Shown here in pieces: positions 1 to 8,014 of a stretch of DNA of 64,000 bases (position 1 is the first letter of the stretch; each line of letters opens with the position of its first letter). The DNA comes from Anaerozeibacter sp031551775 (lineage in GTDB: Bacteria > Bacillota > Clostridia > Christensenellales > Aristaeellaceae): contig JAVBND010000022.1 in NCBI GenBank assembly GCA_031551775.1, positions 1-64,000 of the forward strand, given 5' to 3'. The notes beneath the pieces are model-generated. The model was not told the origin of the DNA. It saw only the letters and a program-made list of their open reading frames with translations, and made no database searches. The position numbers and the translations under genes were made by a program.

Positions 1-115
1 TCCAGGTGGTCCTGCAAAAACCGCAGGACTAGCAGCGCTAATTCAAGTGTTTTTGCAGGGCTGCCTGGGTGGAAAAGCAGCCCGTCAGCGTGTTCGCTAC
101 CTGTGCGGCGTTGCC
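1..115. mobile_element. MITE-like element, copy 1 (cut by window edge)
   Basis: This stretch matches 27603-27717 with only three differences over 115 bases. It ends in GGCGTTGCC, the inverted counterpart of the left end of the complete copy. It contains two hairpins (CCTGCAAAAAC with GTTTTTGCAGG, and GGGCTGC with GCAGCCC). No transposase is encoded. The bases that follow are CTAA, one base from the TTAA flanking copy 2, and the stop codon of the neighbouring minus-strand gene begins at the very next base. The left end lies outside the window. Confidence 0.75.
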
Positions 116-2332
116 CTAATACCCTTCCATCATCGCCATGCGCATCTTTTGATCCACGCCCGAAACGAACTGATCCATCGGGATCTGCTTTGCGCTGTAG
201 CGATCGATCAGGCTTTGCAGTTCGCTGCCGTTTTCGCCGTTGTATAGGCTAAACGTCGGCACCGCCAGGTTCTCGGCAAGCTTGCGGTACAAAGCGATAT
301 CCTCTTCGCTTGCCGCCCACTCGTTTTTCTTGAAATCCTCCATATAGGTCTCCTGTTCCTTGATCATCGTCTCAAACTGCGCCTTTTCCTCCTCCGGCAC
401 GCTCTCAAGCTGCTTTTTGTACTCATCGAGCCACTTTTGCATGTCGAGCAGGTTCGATTCGTAGTACATGCCGCGGATCGGCTCGTTGTAGTCGGGGCTT
501 AAGGACATCTTGGTCGGCATCGGCATGTGCTCGGTGCACGCGGCGAGGTACTGCTGGGCCAGGTCCTGATTTTTTGAGAACGGGTTGATGAGGTAGACCT
601 CAAGCGTGACGGGCACGAGCGCCGCTTCGCCCTGCTTAAAGGCAAAGGGCCATATCACGCTATCGCGCGCTCCGCCGTATTCGCTAAAGCCTACCTCCCC
701 CCAAGACTCGAACAGCACCGTGTCGCCGTCCCAGGAATAGCCGTCCTCGTTGACCGGGGTCTGAATGCCGGAAAAATCGGCGGCGTCGAGCTTTTGAAGC
801 GTCTCGCGCAATTCCGGCGAACCAAACGAAGCCATGGAGTTCGCTTCATAGTACACCATGTAGCTTTGGATGATCGAATTCAAAACCGCTTGGCGGACAT
901 TGGTCATGGCGCTCGGGTCAAAGGGCATGAGCTCAGGGAAGTCCGACGCGTACTTGTCCTCCCATTCGATCATGAAATCGACCAGCTCGCTATAGGTGTG
1001 GGGCAGCGTCTCTTCTGTGAGTCCCAGCTTCTTTGCGACATTTTTATTGTAGGAGGTGATGGAGCCGCCGTAGAAGGACATCGGCAGCGCGATCAGCTTG
1101 CCGTTTGCGCTGATTGCTTCGCGGATTGCGGGGTACATCTTGGAAACCGCCGCTTTCACCGTTTCGTCCGTGATTTCGCCCGCGTATCCGCGCGTCTTGA
1201 GGGCTGAAAATTCGCTCGACTGGGTGTTTAGTACGTAGATGTCCACCTTGTCTTCGCGGTTCATCATGGCTTGGGTCGTGTTCGATTCCGGATTGTAGCT
1301 GTTGTCAAACACCACCGACACGTCCGGGTGCTGGGCGGCAAAGGCGTAATAGGCGCCGTCCGGCTCTCTGTAGGTTTTAACGGTCAACGTGCGCGCCGCC
1401 TTTTGGGTCGGATCGACATTTCGCACAAGCACCGTTTCGTTATTGTAGAACATGTACAGATTGTTGTTGAGCAATTCCCCATAGCGCGGCACCATGGCGT
1501 TGTTCATCAGCGGCATGGCGTTGACCGCTTGCGCGCTTGATCGGTCAAAGCCCTTTTGGACGTAGATCACGCCGCCTGTGACATAATAAATGTTGTCTGC
1601 CGCCGCGTCATAGCAAAGCCCGTACACTTCGTTGCCGCCTTCAAGCTGGAAGCCTTCGGTGTACGCGCCCGACGCAAGATCGATCACGCCCACGCTCGCG
1701 GGCTTTGCGTAATCGCGCGTATCGCGTTTGATCGCAAGGAGCGTCCCGGGCTTGTACGCGCTGATTGAAATGATGTTTTCAAGGTTTTGAAATACGGTGC
1801 AGCTGCCATCCGCAAGGTCAAACCCCATCAACTGGCTTTTTTCGTAATCCTCGCTCATAACCTGCATGTACAGTTTTCCGTCCACGATCACCGGGTTGTC
1901 GTACTCGCGCGGGTACCGCTCCTCGGCGTTGCTGTAGAGCATTTGGGAAATATCAAGCTTAAGCGCAGGACCCAGCTTAACCTGGCCGTCCGCGTCCACC
2001 GTCATTTCATAAAGAGACAAGCCGGATTCCTCTCCCCAGGTTTGAAACAACGCGTACAATTTGCCGTTTGCGCCAAGAATCTTGCGAAGGTCGGTGTTTT
2101 CCGGACGCTCAAATTCCTTTAGCCGCGTCGGCCGTTCGTCGCCCAGCTTTGAGGCGAACAGGTCGCTCCAGTTTGCAAGGTAGATCGTATCGCCTACCGC
2201 CGCCGCGCATTGGATGTCCGAAACGCCGTTTTCACCCCGGCGGAAGGGTGCGGCATCGCCCGGCGCGGCGAGCGCCCCGGTTGAGGTCAGCGTTAGCATC
2301 AGTGCAATCAGAAGAGCGGTCAGTTTTTTCAT
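116..2332 (-). CDS. Secreted extracellular solute-binding protein with N-terminal propeller-like region
   Basis: This 738-aa protein has a classical signal peptide (MKKLTALLIALMLTL, cleavage near ALAA) and no lipobox cysteine. Residues about 30-310 carry repeated strand motifs such as GDTIYLANW, NGKLYALF, DGKLYMQVM, DNIYYVTGG and NNLYMFYN, which look like a beta-propeller. From about residue 320 onward it resembles ABC family 1 solute-binding proteins (AAQHPDVSVVFD, followed by a long alpha/beta region). It is about 300 residues longer than a normal binding protein, and no permease genes are adjacent. A good SD (AAGGGAGG) precedes the ATG. It is the last gene of the ECF sigma operon, 15 bp after the unknown secreted protein, so it may act as a surface sensor or ligand binder rather than a transporter part. 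That role is inference. Confidence 0.75.
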   Translation of the reverse strand: MKKLTALLIALMLTLTSTGALAAPGDAAPFRRGENGVSDIQCAAAVGDTIYLANWSDLFASKLGDERPTRLKEFERPENTDLRKILGANGKLYALFQTWGEESGLSLYEMTVDADGQVKLGPALKLDISQMLYSNAEERYPREYDNPVIVDGKLYMQVMSEDYEKSQLMGFDLADGSCTVFQNLENIISISAYKPGTLLAIKRDTRDYAKPASVGVIDLASGAYTEGFQLEGGNEVYGLCYDAAADNIYYVTGGVIYVQKGFDRSSAQAVNAMPLMNNAMVPRYGELLNNNLYMFYNNETVLVRNVDPTQKAARTLTVKTYREPDGAYYAFAAQHPDVSVVFDNSYNPESNTTQAMMNREDKVDIYVLNTQSSEFSALKTRGYAGEITDETVKAAVSKMYPAIREAISANGKLIALPMSFYGGSITSYNKNVAKKLGLTEETLPHTYSELVDFMIEWEDKYASDFPELMPFDPSAMTNVRQAVLNSIIQSYMVYYEANSMASFGSPELRETLQKLDAADFSGIQTPVNEDGYSWDGDTVLFESWGEVGFSEYGGARDSVIWPFAFKQGEAALVPVTLEVYLINPFSKNQDLAQQYLAACTEHMPMPTKMSLSPDYNEPIRGMYYESNLLDMQKWLDEYKKQLESVPEEEKAQFETMIKEQETYMEDFKKNEWAASEEDIALYRKLAENLAVPTFSLYNGENGSELQSLIDRYSAKQIPMDQFVSGVDQKMRMAMMEGY

Positions 2333-2347
2333 CGGTCTATCCTCCCT

Positions 2348-3712
2348 TTATGGTTCCACAGTGAAAGTGAGTTCAAGTTTGCGCATGAGTTTGAAGTATC
2401 CATTTTGGTAGAAATCTTCGATGACGGCGTCTTCGTCGTAATCGTCCGACACCCATTTGGCGACCATGTCCTCGCTATAGCCGCTTGCGCCGTCCTCATC
2501 GCGCTCAAAAAACGACGCGCAGCCAAGCGTTCCGTCGCTATCGTCGATGATGGTGGGCACATCCCTTCGGTCGGTCATATCCTCAAGCAAAACAATGGGC
2601 GCGATGGGGTCCACCACGTACAGCGCCAGCGTCACATCAAAAGACGCCGGGATCTCGCCTTCAACGGTCATCTCCTGCGCGCCCTTGAGCGAGCGGGGCT
2701 GGCGGGTCAGCGGCATGAGCGCACGCATCGGTTCCACGCCGCCGTTTGCCTGGCTGTCCTGCATATCAATCTCAACGCCCGGCGCGCTGGCGTAGCCGAG
2801 CATCGCCATGAGCCCCTCGCGCTTTGATGAAGCCGACCAATCGACCGTCAGCTTGCCGCCTACATAATGATAGCCCTCAATGGCAAAGCACATCCCGCCG
2901 CTTCGGATCATCGCGCCTGTCCCCACGCGTTCCGGCCTGAGCTCCTCGCGCCCGTTCAGGTTCATCCGGTCGTTCATATAGGTTTGATCAACATGGCCGC
3001 TGAGCGTGCTGGCGGTAAAGATGCGCTCGTCGTCGTCGCGCAGCATCTTTTCAACATGTCCGTCTTCGTAGTAATCGACAATGACCCGCGTGCCGTCCAG
3101 GCGGTAATCGATCGACGCGTACCGCTCGGTCACCGCGCAATCGATCAAACGCGCGCCTTTAGGAATGTAGCGCGCCGCGACGCCCTTGAGGTTGTCCGCC
3201 GCGCGCATCGCGGGAAACACCTCCTCCGCCACCTGAACCTCGCTTTTCAAGTAATATGCCGATTCAATGTGGGTAAAAGGCCGCTGACGCACAAAGAACG
3301 TGACCTGAAGCGCCTGTTCCCCGTCCGGCACCAGCGTGACGGTCGAGGGCAATGCCTCAAAACCCGGACCAACGGCCACGTACCCGAAGCCATCCATCCC
3401 CTCAATCGCCTCTGCTTGAAAGTTCCAGCCGGCAGCATCCGCGCCATCGATCTTGAGCGAAAAGGACTTTGGTTTGTTTTCGCCTTCCCCGGGGTACAGG
3501 TCAAAGGCAATACGGCTTGATTCATCGGTAAACCGCGCCTCATATACATCCATTTCAAACGAAGGCGTCACAAACACCCTCTGTCCGGAAACTTCGGTCG
3601 GTATTTCTTCGTATGTCGCCCGCGTCACCGCAGGTTTGGCCGGTTCCGCGCGCGCCGAAAGCACGTTGAACGCGAACAGGAAAACCAACAAAAAGACCGT
3701 GGTCCTTTTCAT
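2348..3712 (-). CDS. Secreted protein of unknown function in ECF sigma operon
   Basis: This is a 454-aa protein with an N-terminal signal peptide (MKRTTVFLLVFLFAFNVLSARA). I recognise no domain. The mature part is rich in acidic and beta-type sequence and has no lipobox or C-terminal membrane anchor, so secretion into the medium or wall space is likely. The start at 3712 is chosen because the ATG overlaps the stop of the anti-sigma gene (ATGA) and follows a strong SD (GGAGGGAGG). A longer reading frame reaches 3826 but would put the signal peptide inside the protein. It is the third gene of the sigma/anti-sigma operon, so it is probably part of the envelope response controlled by that pair. 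Confidence 0.65.
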   Translation of the reverse strand: MKRTTVFLLVFLFAFNVLSARAEPAKPAVTRATYEEIPTEVSGQRVFVTPSFEMDVYEARFTDESSRIAFDLYPGEGENKPKSFSLKIDGADAAGWNFQAEAIEGMDGFGYVAVGPGFEALPSTVTLVPDGEQALQVTFFVRQRPFTHIESAYYLKSEVQVAEEVFPAMRAADNLKGVAARYIPKGARLIDCAVTERYASIDYRLDGTRVIVDYYEDGHVEKMLRDDDERIFTASTLSGHVDQTYMNDRMNLNGREELRPERVGTGAMIRSGGMCFAIEGYHYVGGKLTVDWSASSKREGLMAMLGYASAPGVEIDMQDSQANGGVEPMRALMPLTRQPRSLKGAQEMTVEGEIPASFDVTLALYVVDPIAPIVLLEDMTDRRDVPTIIDDSDGTLGCASFFERDEDGASGYSEDMVAKWVSDDYDEDAVIEDFYQNGYFKLMRKLELTFTVEP

Positions 3713-4476
3713 CGCATATCCCCTCCCTCCGCAGACAATCTCCGCACGCTGTCGGCTACGCGGATCAGCGTTTGCTCGTCGTCGCTGGAAATGTCCACGA
3801 CAAAAAACCGCTCCTGTTCCGACCAACTGATGAAGCTGGAACTGGGTGAAACCGACAGGAGCGCCCTGTGTCCGTGGATGGTCAAGTACCGCACCTGCGC
3901 GTCATAGCTTTCAATGCCGACGCTGCTGTTCTCATCATTTTCAGAAAAGGAGATCGAGTTCCCGCCGCGATGGTGTTCATAAAAAACCATTGTTCCATCG
4001 GCAAATACGCTGTCAAAGCGGTATCCCTTGGGCATGTACGCGGGATAGTACAAGCCCCGCCAACCCTCGGGCGCTTCAAGCGGCGCCTCCCTCGCCGCGA
4101 CCGGGGCCAGGCTCAATTGCGTCTCGCCTTTTTTTATGTTGATGATGAGCCCCAGCACCTGTTCGCGCGCCCGCTCACTGGTCGCGAGCACGGTGGTCAG
4201 TCCCGCAAAGCACACCAGAACGAGGCACGCCGCGCCGGTCACCATGCGCGGCAGCGTCCTTTTTGAAAAACGCGCAAGCTTGCGCCGGTGCGCGGCGCGG
4301 TCAATCGCGCGCCAGACGCGGGCGCGCGCATTGGCATCCGGCGCGTAGTCGCATGCCTCGTTTTCAAGCGCCTCAATGTCCTCAAGCTCGATCTCCATCA
4401 GCGCGACGCGAAACAAAGCGTCCTCATACTGCCGGTACAAGGCCGCTTTTCCCTCGCTTCTCTTTTCATCCGCCAT
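3709..4476 (-). CDS. Membrane anti-sigma factor with DUF4367 domain
   Basis: The protein is 255 aa. The cytoplasmic N-terminus (residues 1-80) is helical and charged, as expected for a sigma-binding region. One membrane segment follows at about 82-102 (TGAACLVLVCFAGLTTVLA). The extracytoplasmic C-terminus matches the DUF4367 pattern (YYPAYMPKGYRFDS, then beta strands with ISFSENDEN and a terminal VVDISSDDEQTLIRVADSV). Proteins of this layout sit next to ECF sigma factors in Clostridia and hold them inactive. It starts 5 bp after the sigma gene and overlaps the next gene by 4 bp, so the operon assignment is firm. The signal sensed is unknown. Confidence 0.8.
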   Translation of the reverse strand: MADEKRSEGKAALYRQYEDALFRVALMEIELEDIEALENEACDYAPDANARARVWRAIDRAAHRRKLARFSKRTLPRMVTGAACLVLVCFAGLTTVLATSERAREQVLGLIINIKKGETQLSLAPVAAREAPLEAPEGWRGLYYPAYMPKGYRFDSVFADGTMVFYEHHRGGNSISFSENDENSSVGIESYDAQVRYLTIHGHRALLSVSPSSSFISWSEQERFFVVDISSDDEQTLIRVADSVRRLSAEGGDMR

Positions 4477-4481
4477 TGCGC

Positions 4482-5030
4482 TTACTCCTTCATGTGCTGC
4501 TTAACGTGCCTGCGCGCCCGCATAAGACAGCTGCGCACGCTGTCTTCCTTGATCGAAAGCGTTTGAGCAATTTCGCGGTCGTTCATCTCATCCAGGTACT
4601 TCATGGTCAGCGCCAGGCGTTCATTTTCACTGAGCATGCGGATTGCAGCCTTGAGGCGGTCAATTTCTTCTCGCCGGATCAGGTGCTTAAGCGCTTCCTC
4701 TTCACCCGAATCCTGCCTGTCAAGCGCGGTCCCGTCGTCTAAAAAAAAGTGCCTCCCCTGCCGGTCGCGCCGCGCGATGAAATTGATCGCGGTGTTCCTG
4801 ACAGTAGAGACAATGTAGGCGCGCAATGTGTAGCGGTCCATCGCGCGAATTAACGAAACCTTTCCAATCAATGCCACGCAAGCGTCCGCGACCACGTCTT
4901 CGACATGGTCGCATCTGCCGAGTATTTTGATCGCCTGACGGTACATGATGGATTGATTGTCTTCGTAGAGCTGCGTCATAAACGCGCGCTCATCGTCATT
5001 TTTAAGCGCAAGCAAAACCACTGGCAGCAT
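4482..5030 (-). CDS. RNA polymerase sigma factor, ECF (sigma-70 family)
   Basis: This 182-aa protein has sigma region 2 (about residues 15-80, with YRQAIKILGRCDHVEDVV and YIVSTVRNTAINFIARR) and region 4 (about 120-175, with LSENERLALTMKYLDEMNDREIAQTL and RSCLMRARRHVKQ). The start at 5030 (MLPVVLLALKNDD) follows GGAGGAATGGGGG. A frame extending to 5096 would add 22 unlikely residues. It leads a four-gene operon with its probable anti-sigma factor and two exported proteins. A GGCAAC-N17-CGTC sequence upstream at 5078-5104 could be its own promoter. Confidence 0.88.
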   Translation of the reverse strand: MLPVVLLALKNDDERAFMTQLYEDNQSIMYRQAIKILGRCDHVEDVVADACVALIGKVSLIRAMDRYTLRAYIVSTVRNTAINFIARRDRQGRHFFLDDGTALDRQDSGEEEALKHLIRREEIDRLKAAIRMLSENERLALTMKYLDEMNDREIAQTLSIKEDSVRSCLMRARRHVKQHMKE

Positions 5031-5077
5031 TTGCCATCCCCCATTCCTCCAGGGGCACCCCCTGCGTACAGGTCTAT

Positions 5078-5104
5078 GACGAATGATGACATGCATCGGT
5101 TGCC
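5078..5104 (-). promoter_or_regulatory. Candidate ECF-type promoter of the sigma operon
   Basis: On the minus strand, GGCAAC and CGTC are separated by 17 bases, about 50 bp upstream of the sigma factor start. Known ECF promoters often have an AAC-containing -35 and a CGTC -10, which suggests autoregulation. The match is short and I found no second copy to support it. Confidence 0.3.
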
Positions 5105-5227
5105 AAAACCTGGTATCCCAAAAGCGTTCACACGCACAGGTTCCTGTGTTTTGCGCCGGTTTTTAACATGCTCCGGAACAGTTCTTGCGAATTTGCCACA
5201 TTTATATGGAATCATATGTGCCACTTT

Positions 5228-5253
5228 TTGCCTTTACCGATTGTCTATATAAT
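5228..5253 (+). promoter_or_regulatory. Weak sigma-A promoter candidate for the SH3 protein
   Basis: A perfect TATAAT (5248-5253) lies about 60 bp upstream of the SH3-protein start. The best -35 is TTGCCT at 5228, with a short 14-base spacer, so only the -10 is convincing. Confidence 0.35.
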
Positions 5254-5311
5254 ATGGGATGGTTTGCACACAATGGCGGATGTCGGCAAAATGAGTAAAG
5301 GAGGGCTTTTC

Positions 5312-5797
5312 ATGATCACCCCGCGTAAAGTTGCCGCTTTCATACTATTGACGGCGTTCATGGGCATAAGCGCGCCGCCCGCGTCGGCCGCGCTCAACAA
5401 GGTCTACGTTTGCAAGGTGCAGGGATTGGCGCTTAGGGCTGGACCCGGCTCTATCGATTACATTTCGAAACTTGACAAGGGCGACAAGGTTCTGCACGTC
5501 GGCACCAAGAACAGGTGGTGGCGCGTGAAAACCAAGCAAGGGTACGTGGGATTCGTGAAGAAAGCCAACCTTACCCCCACGAGCCGCCTGATCAAGGACG
5601 CCATCTACAAGGTCTCAAAGACGTCCGCTCTCAAGGTTTACGCCGCGCCGCGCACACAGTCCAAGGCGCTGGGCACCGTCAAGCGCGGCACCGCCGTCCA
5701 GCTCAAGACAGTGCGCAATGACTGGAGCTATGTGAAGCTTGAGAACGGCAACAGCGGATGGGTGCGGCACAAGTTCCTGCAATTTCTGCGCGCGTAG
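5312..5797 (+). CDS. Secreted protein with two bacterial SH3 domains
   Basis: This 161-aa protein has a signal peptide (residues 1-27, ending PASA) followed by two SH3b repeats. The first (about 30-85) has LALRAGPGS and WWRVKTKQGYVGFV. The second (about 95-158) has LKVYAAPRTQSKALG and WSYVKLENGNSGWV. SH3b domains bind peptidoglycan peptides, so a cell-wall location is expected. No catalytic domain is attached. The start was chosen at 5312 because AAAGGAGGG lies 7 bases upstream and the signal peptide begins there. The gene stands alone, and its 3' end is overlapped by a small gene on the other strand. Confidence 0.8.
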   Translation: MITPRKVAAFILLTAFMGISAPPASAALNKVYVCKVQGLALRAGPGSIDYISKLDKGDKVLHVGTKNRWWRVKTKQGYVGFVKKANLTPTSRLIKDAIYKVSKTSALKVYAAPRTQSKALGTVKRGTAVQLKTVRNDWSYVKLENGNSGWVRHKFLQFLRA

Positions 5798-6030
5798 GAC
5801 ACTTTTGCGGAGATCTTAAAGGGAGCATAGTGCATTTGTAAGCCATGCACCCCGCAAAAATAAACGCCGGCGCTGTCGTCTGACGCGCGCTGGCGTTTGC
5901 GATTGTAGACCCGTGGGTTTTCGCTCCTTCGCGTAACCGGCTTGATGTCTCCCCATGTGCCGCGCTTGGCGCCATCCAACTGCCGACGTTTTCGTTTGGA
6001 CATCTTCGCATAATCCACAATTTTTTTCAT
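5728..6030 (-). CDS. Small basic protein, conserved clostridial type; 3' end uncertain
   Basis: The frame is 100 aa and opens with an excellent SD (AAAGGAGGAATGCGC before ATG at 6030). The first 50 residues (MKKIVDYAKMSKRKRRQ, GTWGDIKPVTRR, NPRVYNRKRQ) look like the short basic hypothetical proteins common in Bacillota. The rest is less convincing: it runs through a strong hairpin (5863-5897) and then 70 bp antisense into the SH3 gene. The functional protein may therefore be only the N-terminal 55-75 residues, or the tail may be lineage-specific. The function is unknown, and its charge suggests nucleic-acid or ribosome contact. Confidence 0.5.
   Translation of the reverse strand: MKKIVDYAKMSKRKRRQLDGAKRGTWGDIKPVTRRSENPRVYNRKRQRASDDSAGVYFCGVHGLQMHYAPFKISAKVSYARRNCRNLCRTHPLLPFSSFT
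5863..5897. terminator. Hairpin AACGCC/GGCGTT, possible bidirectional terminator
   Basis: AACGCCGGCGC pairs with the GC-rich sequence ending GGCGTT. Read on the minus strand, it is followed by TATTTTTGCG. It lies between the SH3 gene and the small minus-strand gene, inside the latter's reading frame, which argues that the real small protein may be shorter or that the hairpin only partly terminates. Confidence 0.4.
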
Positions 6031-6136
6031 GCGCATTCCTCCTTTCTGATTTGACGCGCGAACACGCCCTCCGGTTGCGCCGTGTAACCTTTTATTTTAC
6101 GCTTACTCAAACATTTGCACTGCACTCTTTACGTTG

Positions 6137-6165
6137 TTGACACCCAAACGCGCCGATAGTATAAT
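6137..6165 (+). promoter_or_regulatory. Consensus sigma-A promoter of the MCP gene
   Basis: TTGACA (6137-6142) and TATAAT (6160-6165) are separated by 17 bases. The predicted transcription start is near 6172, about 48 bases before the preferred ATG. It probably drives the MCP-receiver-cheA-cheW unit. Confidence 0.8.
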
Positions 6166-6219
6166 GTAGTGGTATGATTTGGTATATGCGCAAACTATAT
6201 GAGATACGGCGGTGGCGGC

Positions 6220-7980
6220 ATGAAAAACTGGAAAGTTTCAACGAAGATCCGGGTTGCCTTGGCGATTGTGGTGAACCTGACCCTCTGCGTGATGGCGTTT
6301 GGCGTTTACGGCATGTACAAAATGAATACGGCGTCCATCAATTTGTATGAGAACAACATGGTCGCGGTTGAGGTGCTGGGCAATGTTCGCGCCAACGTTC
6401 AGGCGCAGTGCGTGCGGCTGCGCGACTTGGTCCTGTATGAAAAGAACACCGAATCATACAAAAAAGCCATGTCCGAGCTCGTCCATCTGGAAGGGCAAAT
6501 GGACGAGGAATTGGGCAAGTACGAGGTCACCATCGACGACGACGAAGACGCTTCGAAGTACCTGCGCTTTGTGGAGCTTTACAACAACGGTTTTAAGACA
6601 AGCAAGAGCGCCATCCTGCGCAATATCACCACCGGCAGTCGCGATGACGCGTTTTCTCAGTTGACCTACTCCAACGACCTCATCGACGAAATGAACGAAA
6701 ACATCTCGACCAGCTACCAAATCAATTTGGCCGCGGCGGAGCAGACCGCGGCGTCCAACAACGAGCTGTTTTATTACTATATGTGGATCATGGTCACGCT
6801 GATCGTCATCACCATCGCCCTTGCCTTCCTGGTTGCGCTCTTGCTCACCCGCATGATCGCAAAGCCCCTTGAAACGCTGATTGTGGCGGCCAATACCGTC
6901 GCTTTGGGCAATACGGAAGTCGATATCCCCGACTATGGCAAGGACGAGGTGGGCACGCTTGCGGGCGCGTTCAGGAATGTCGCCGATCGCATCGCGAGTC
7001 AGGCGGACACGCTCACAGCCATCTCGCACGGCGACTTGTCGCTCGGCACCAACCTGTCAAGCGAGCGCGATGTCGTCGGCATAGCGCTTGAAGCAACCAG
7101 CGCAAGCCTCAACCGAATCGTGCGCGAGGTGATGTCGATGTCGAGCCAAGTGGCCATTGGGGCCACTCAAGTCTCGGAAGGCAGCCAGTCGCTGGCGCAA
7201 GGCTCGGCCGAGCAGGCGACCGTCGTCGAGCAGTTGTCCGCGTCCATTTACGAAATTTCGCTCAACACCAAGGAGAACGCAAAGATGGCCGCCCAGGCCG
7301 CCGAGCTCTACGCCGATATGAAGAAGCGCGCGCAGGAAGGCTCGCAGCTCATGAGCGATATGATGCGCGCGGTTCAAGAAATCAATGACGCCAGCGCTAG
7401 CATCGCCAAGATCATCAAGCTGATCAACGACATCTCATTCCAGACCAACATTCTCTCCCTCAACGCGGCCGTCGAAGCCGCCAACGCCGGCCAGCACGGC
7501 AAGGGATTCGCCGTGGTCGCAAGCGAAGTGCGAAACCTCGCCGCCAAGAGCAGCGACGCCGCCAAGGACACCGACCAACTGATCGAGAACTCGCTAGACA
7601 AAGCGCGCTTGGGTCAGGCCATCGCGGGCAAGACCTTCGAATCGCTCAACCAAATTGTCGAGAGCGTCATGCATTCTGCGCAGTTGATCGATGACATCGC
7701 GAAAGCCTCCAGCGAGCAATCGCTTGGCGTCGAGCAGATCAATGTCGGGATCGAGCAGGTGGCCCAGGTCATCAACCTCAACACCGCTACCGCCGAAAAG
7801 AGCGCCATGGCCGCCGAGGAAATGGCCGCGCAGGCCGGGGCGATGGAGCGTATGGTCTCAAATTTCAAGCTGCGCGAAAACGCCGCGAACACTCCGGTGC
7901 CCGAGGCGCCCCATTTCCAGGCGCGCACGCAGCGCTCAAAGCCGGTGATCAGCTTGGATGAGGGGTTTGGCAAGTATTAA
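6220..7980 (+). CDS. Methyl-accepting chemotaxis protein
   Basis: This 586-aa transducer has a first membrane helix at about 10-32, an extracytoplasmic region of about 150 residues (four-helix-bundle type), and a second membrane helix at about 185-207 (YYYMWIMVTLIVITIALAFL). A HAMP domain follows (IAKPLETLIVAANTVALGNTEVDI), then the signalling domain. The signalling hairpin tip is seen as DISFQTNILSLNAAVEAA and GKGFAVVASEVRNLA. It should dock CheW and CheA, encoded downstream. The start at 6220 (MKNWKVSTKIR) fits family N-termini. An in-frame ATG at 6199 with no SD is the alternative. The ligand is unknown. It is the only MCP in the window. Confidence 0.92.
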   Translation: MKNWKVSTKIRVALAIVVNLTLCVMAFGVYGMYKMNTASINLYENNMVAVEVLGNVRANVQAQCVRLRDLVLYEKNTESYKKAMSELVHLEGQMDEELGKYEVTIDDDEDASKYLRFVELYNNGFKTSKSAILRNITTGSRDDAFSQLTYSNDLIDEMNENISTSYQINLAAAEQTAASNNELFYYYMWIMVTLIVITIALAFLVALLLTRMIAKPLETLIVAANTVALGNTEVDIPDYGKDEVGTLAGAFRNVADRIASQADTLTAISHGDLSLGTNLSSERDVVGIALEATSASLNRIVREVMSMSSQVAIGATQVSEGSQSLAQGSAEQATVVEQLSASIYEISLNTKENAKMAAQAAELYADMKKRAQEGSQLMSDMMRAVQEINDASASIAKIIKLINDISFQTNILSLNAAVEAANAGQHGKGFAVVASEVRNLAAKSSDAAKDTDQLIENSLDKARLGQAIAGKTFESLNQIVESVMHSAQLIDDIAKASSEQSLGVEQINVGIEQVAQVINLNTATAEKSAMAAEEMAAQAGAMERMVSNFKLRENAANTPVPEAPHFQARTQRSKPVISLDEGFGKY

Positions 7981-8014
7981 ATGCGCGCGATGGCCACGCC
8001 GGAATTGAGGGATT

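Noticed and set aside
47..247. Short open frame running through the MITE, also present near 27592-28050
   Set aside because: The shared peptide is just the translated element; there is no SD and it runs into unrelated sequence in each copy.
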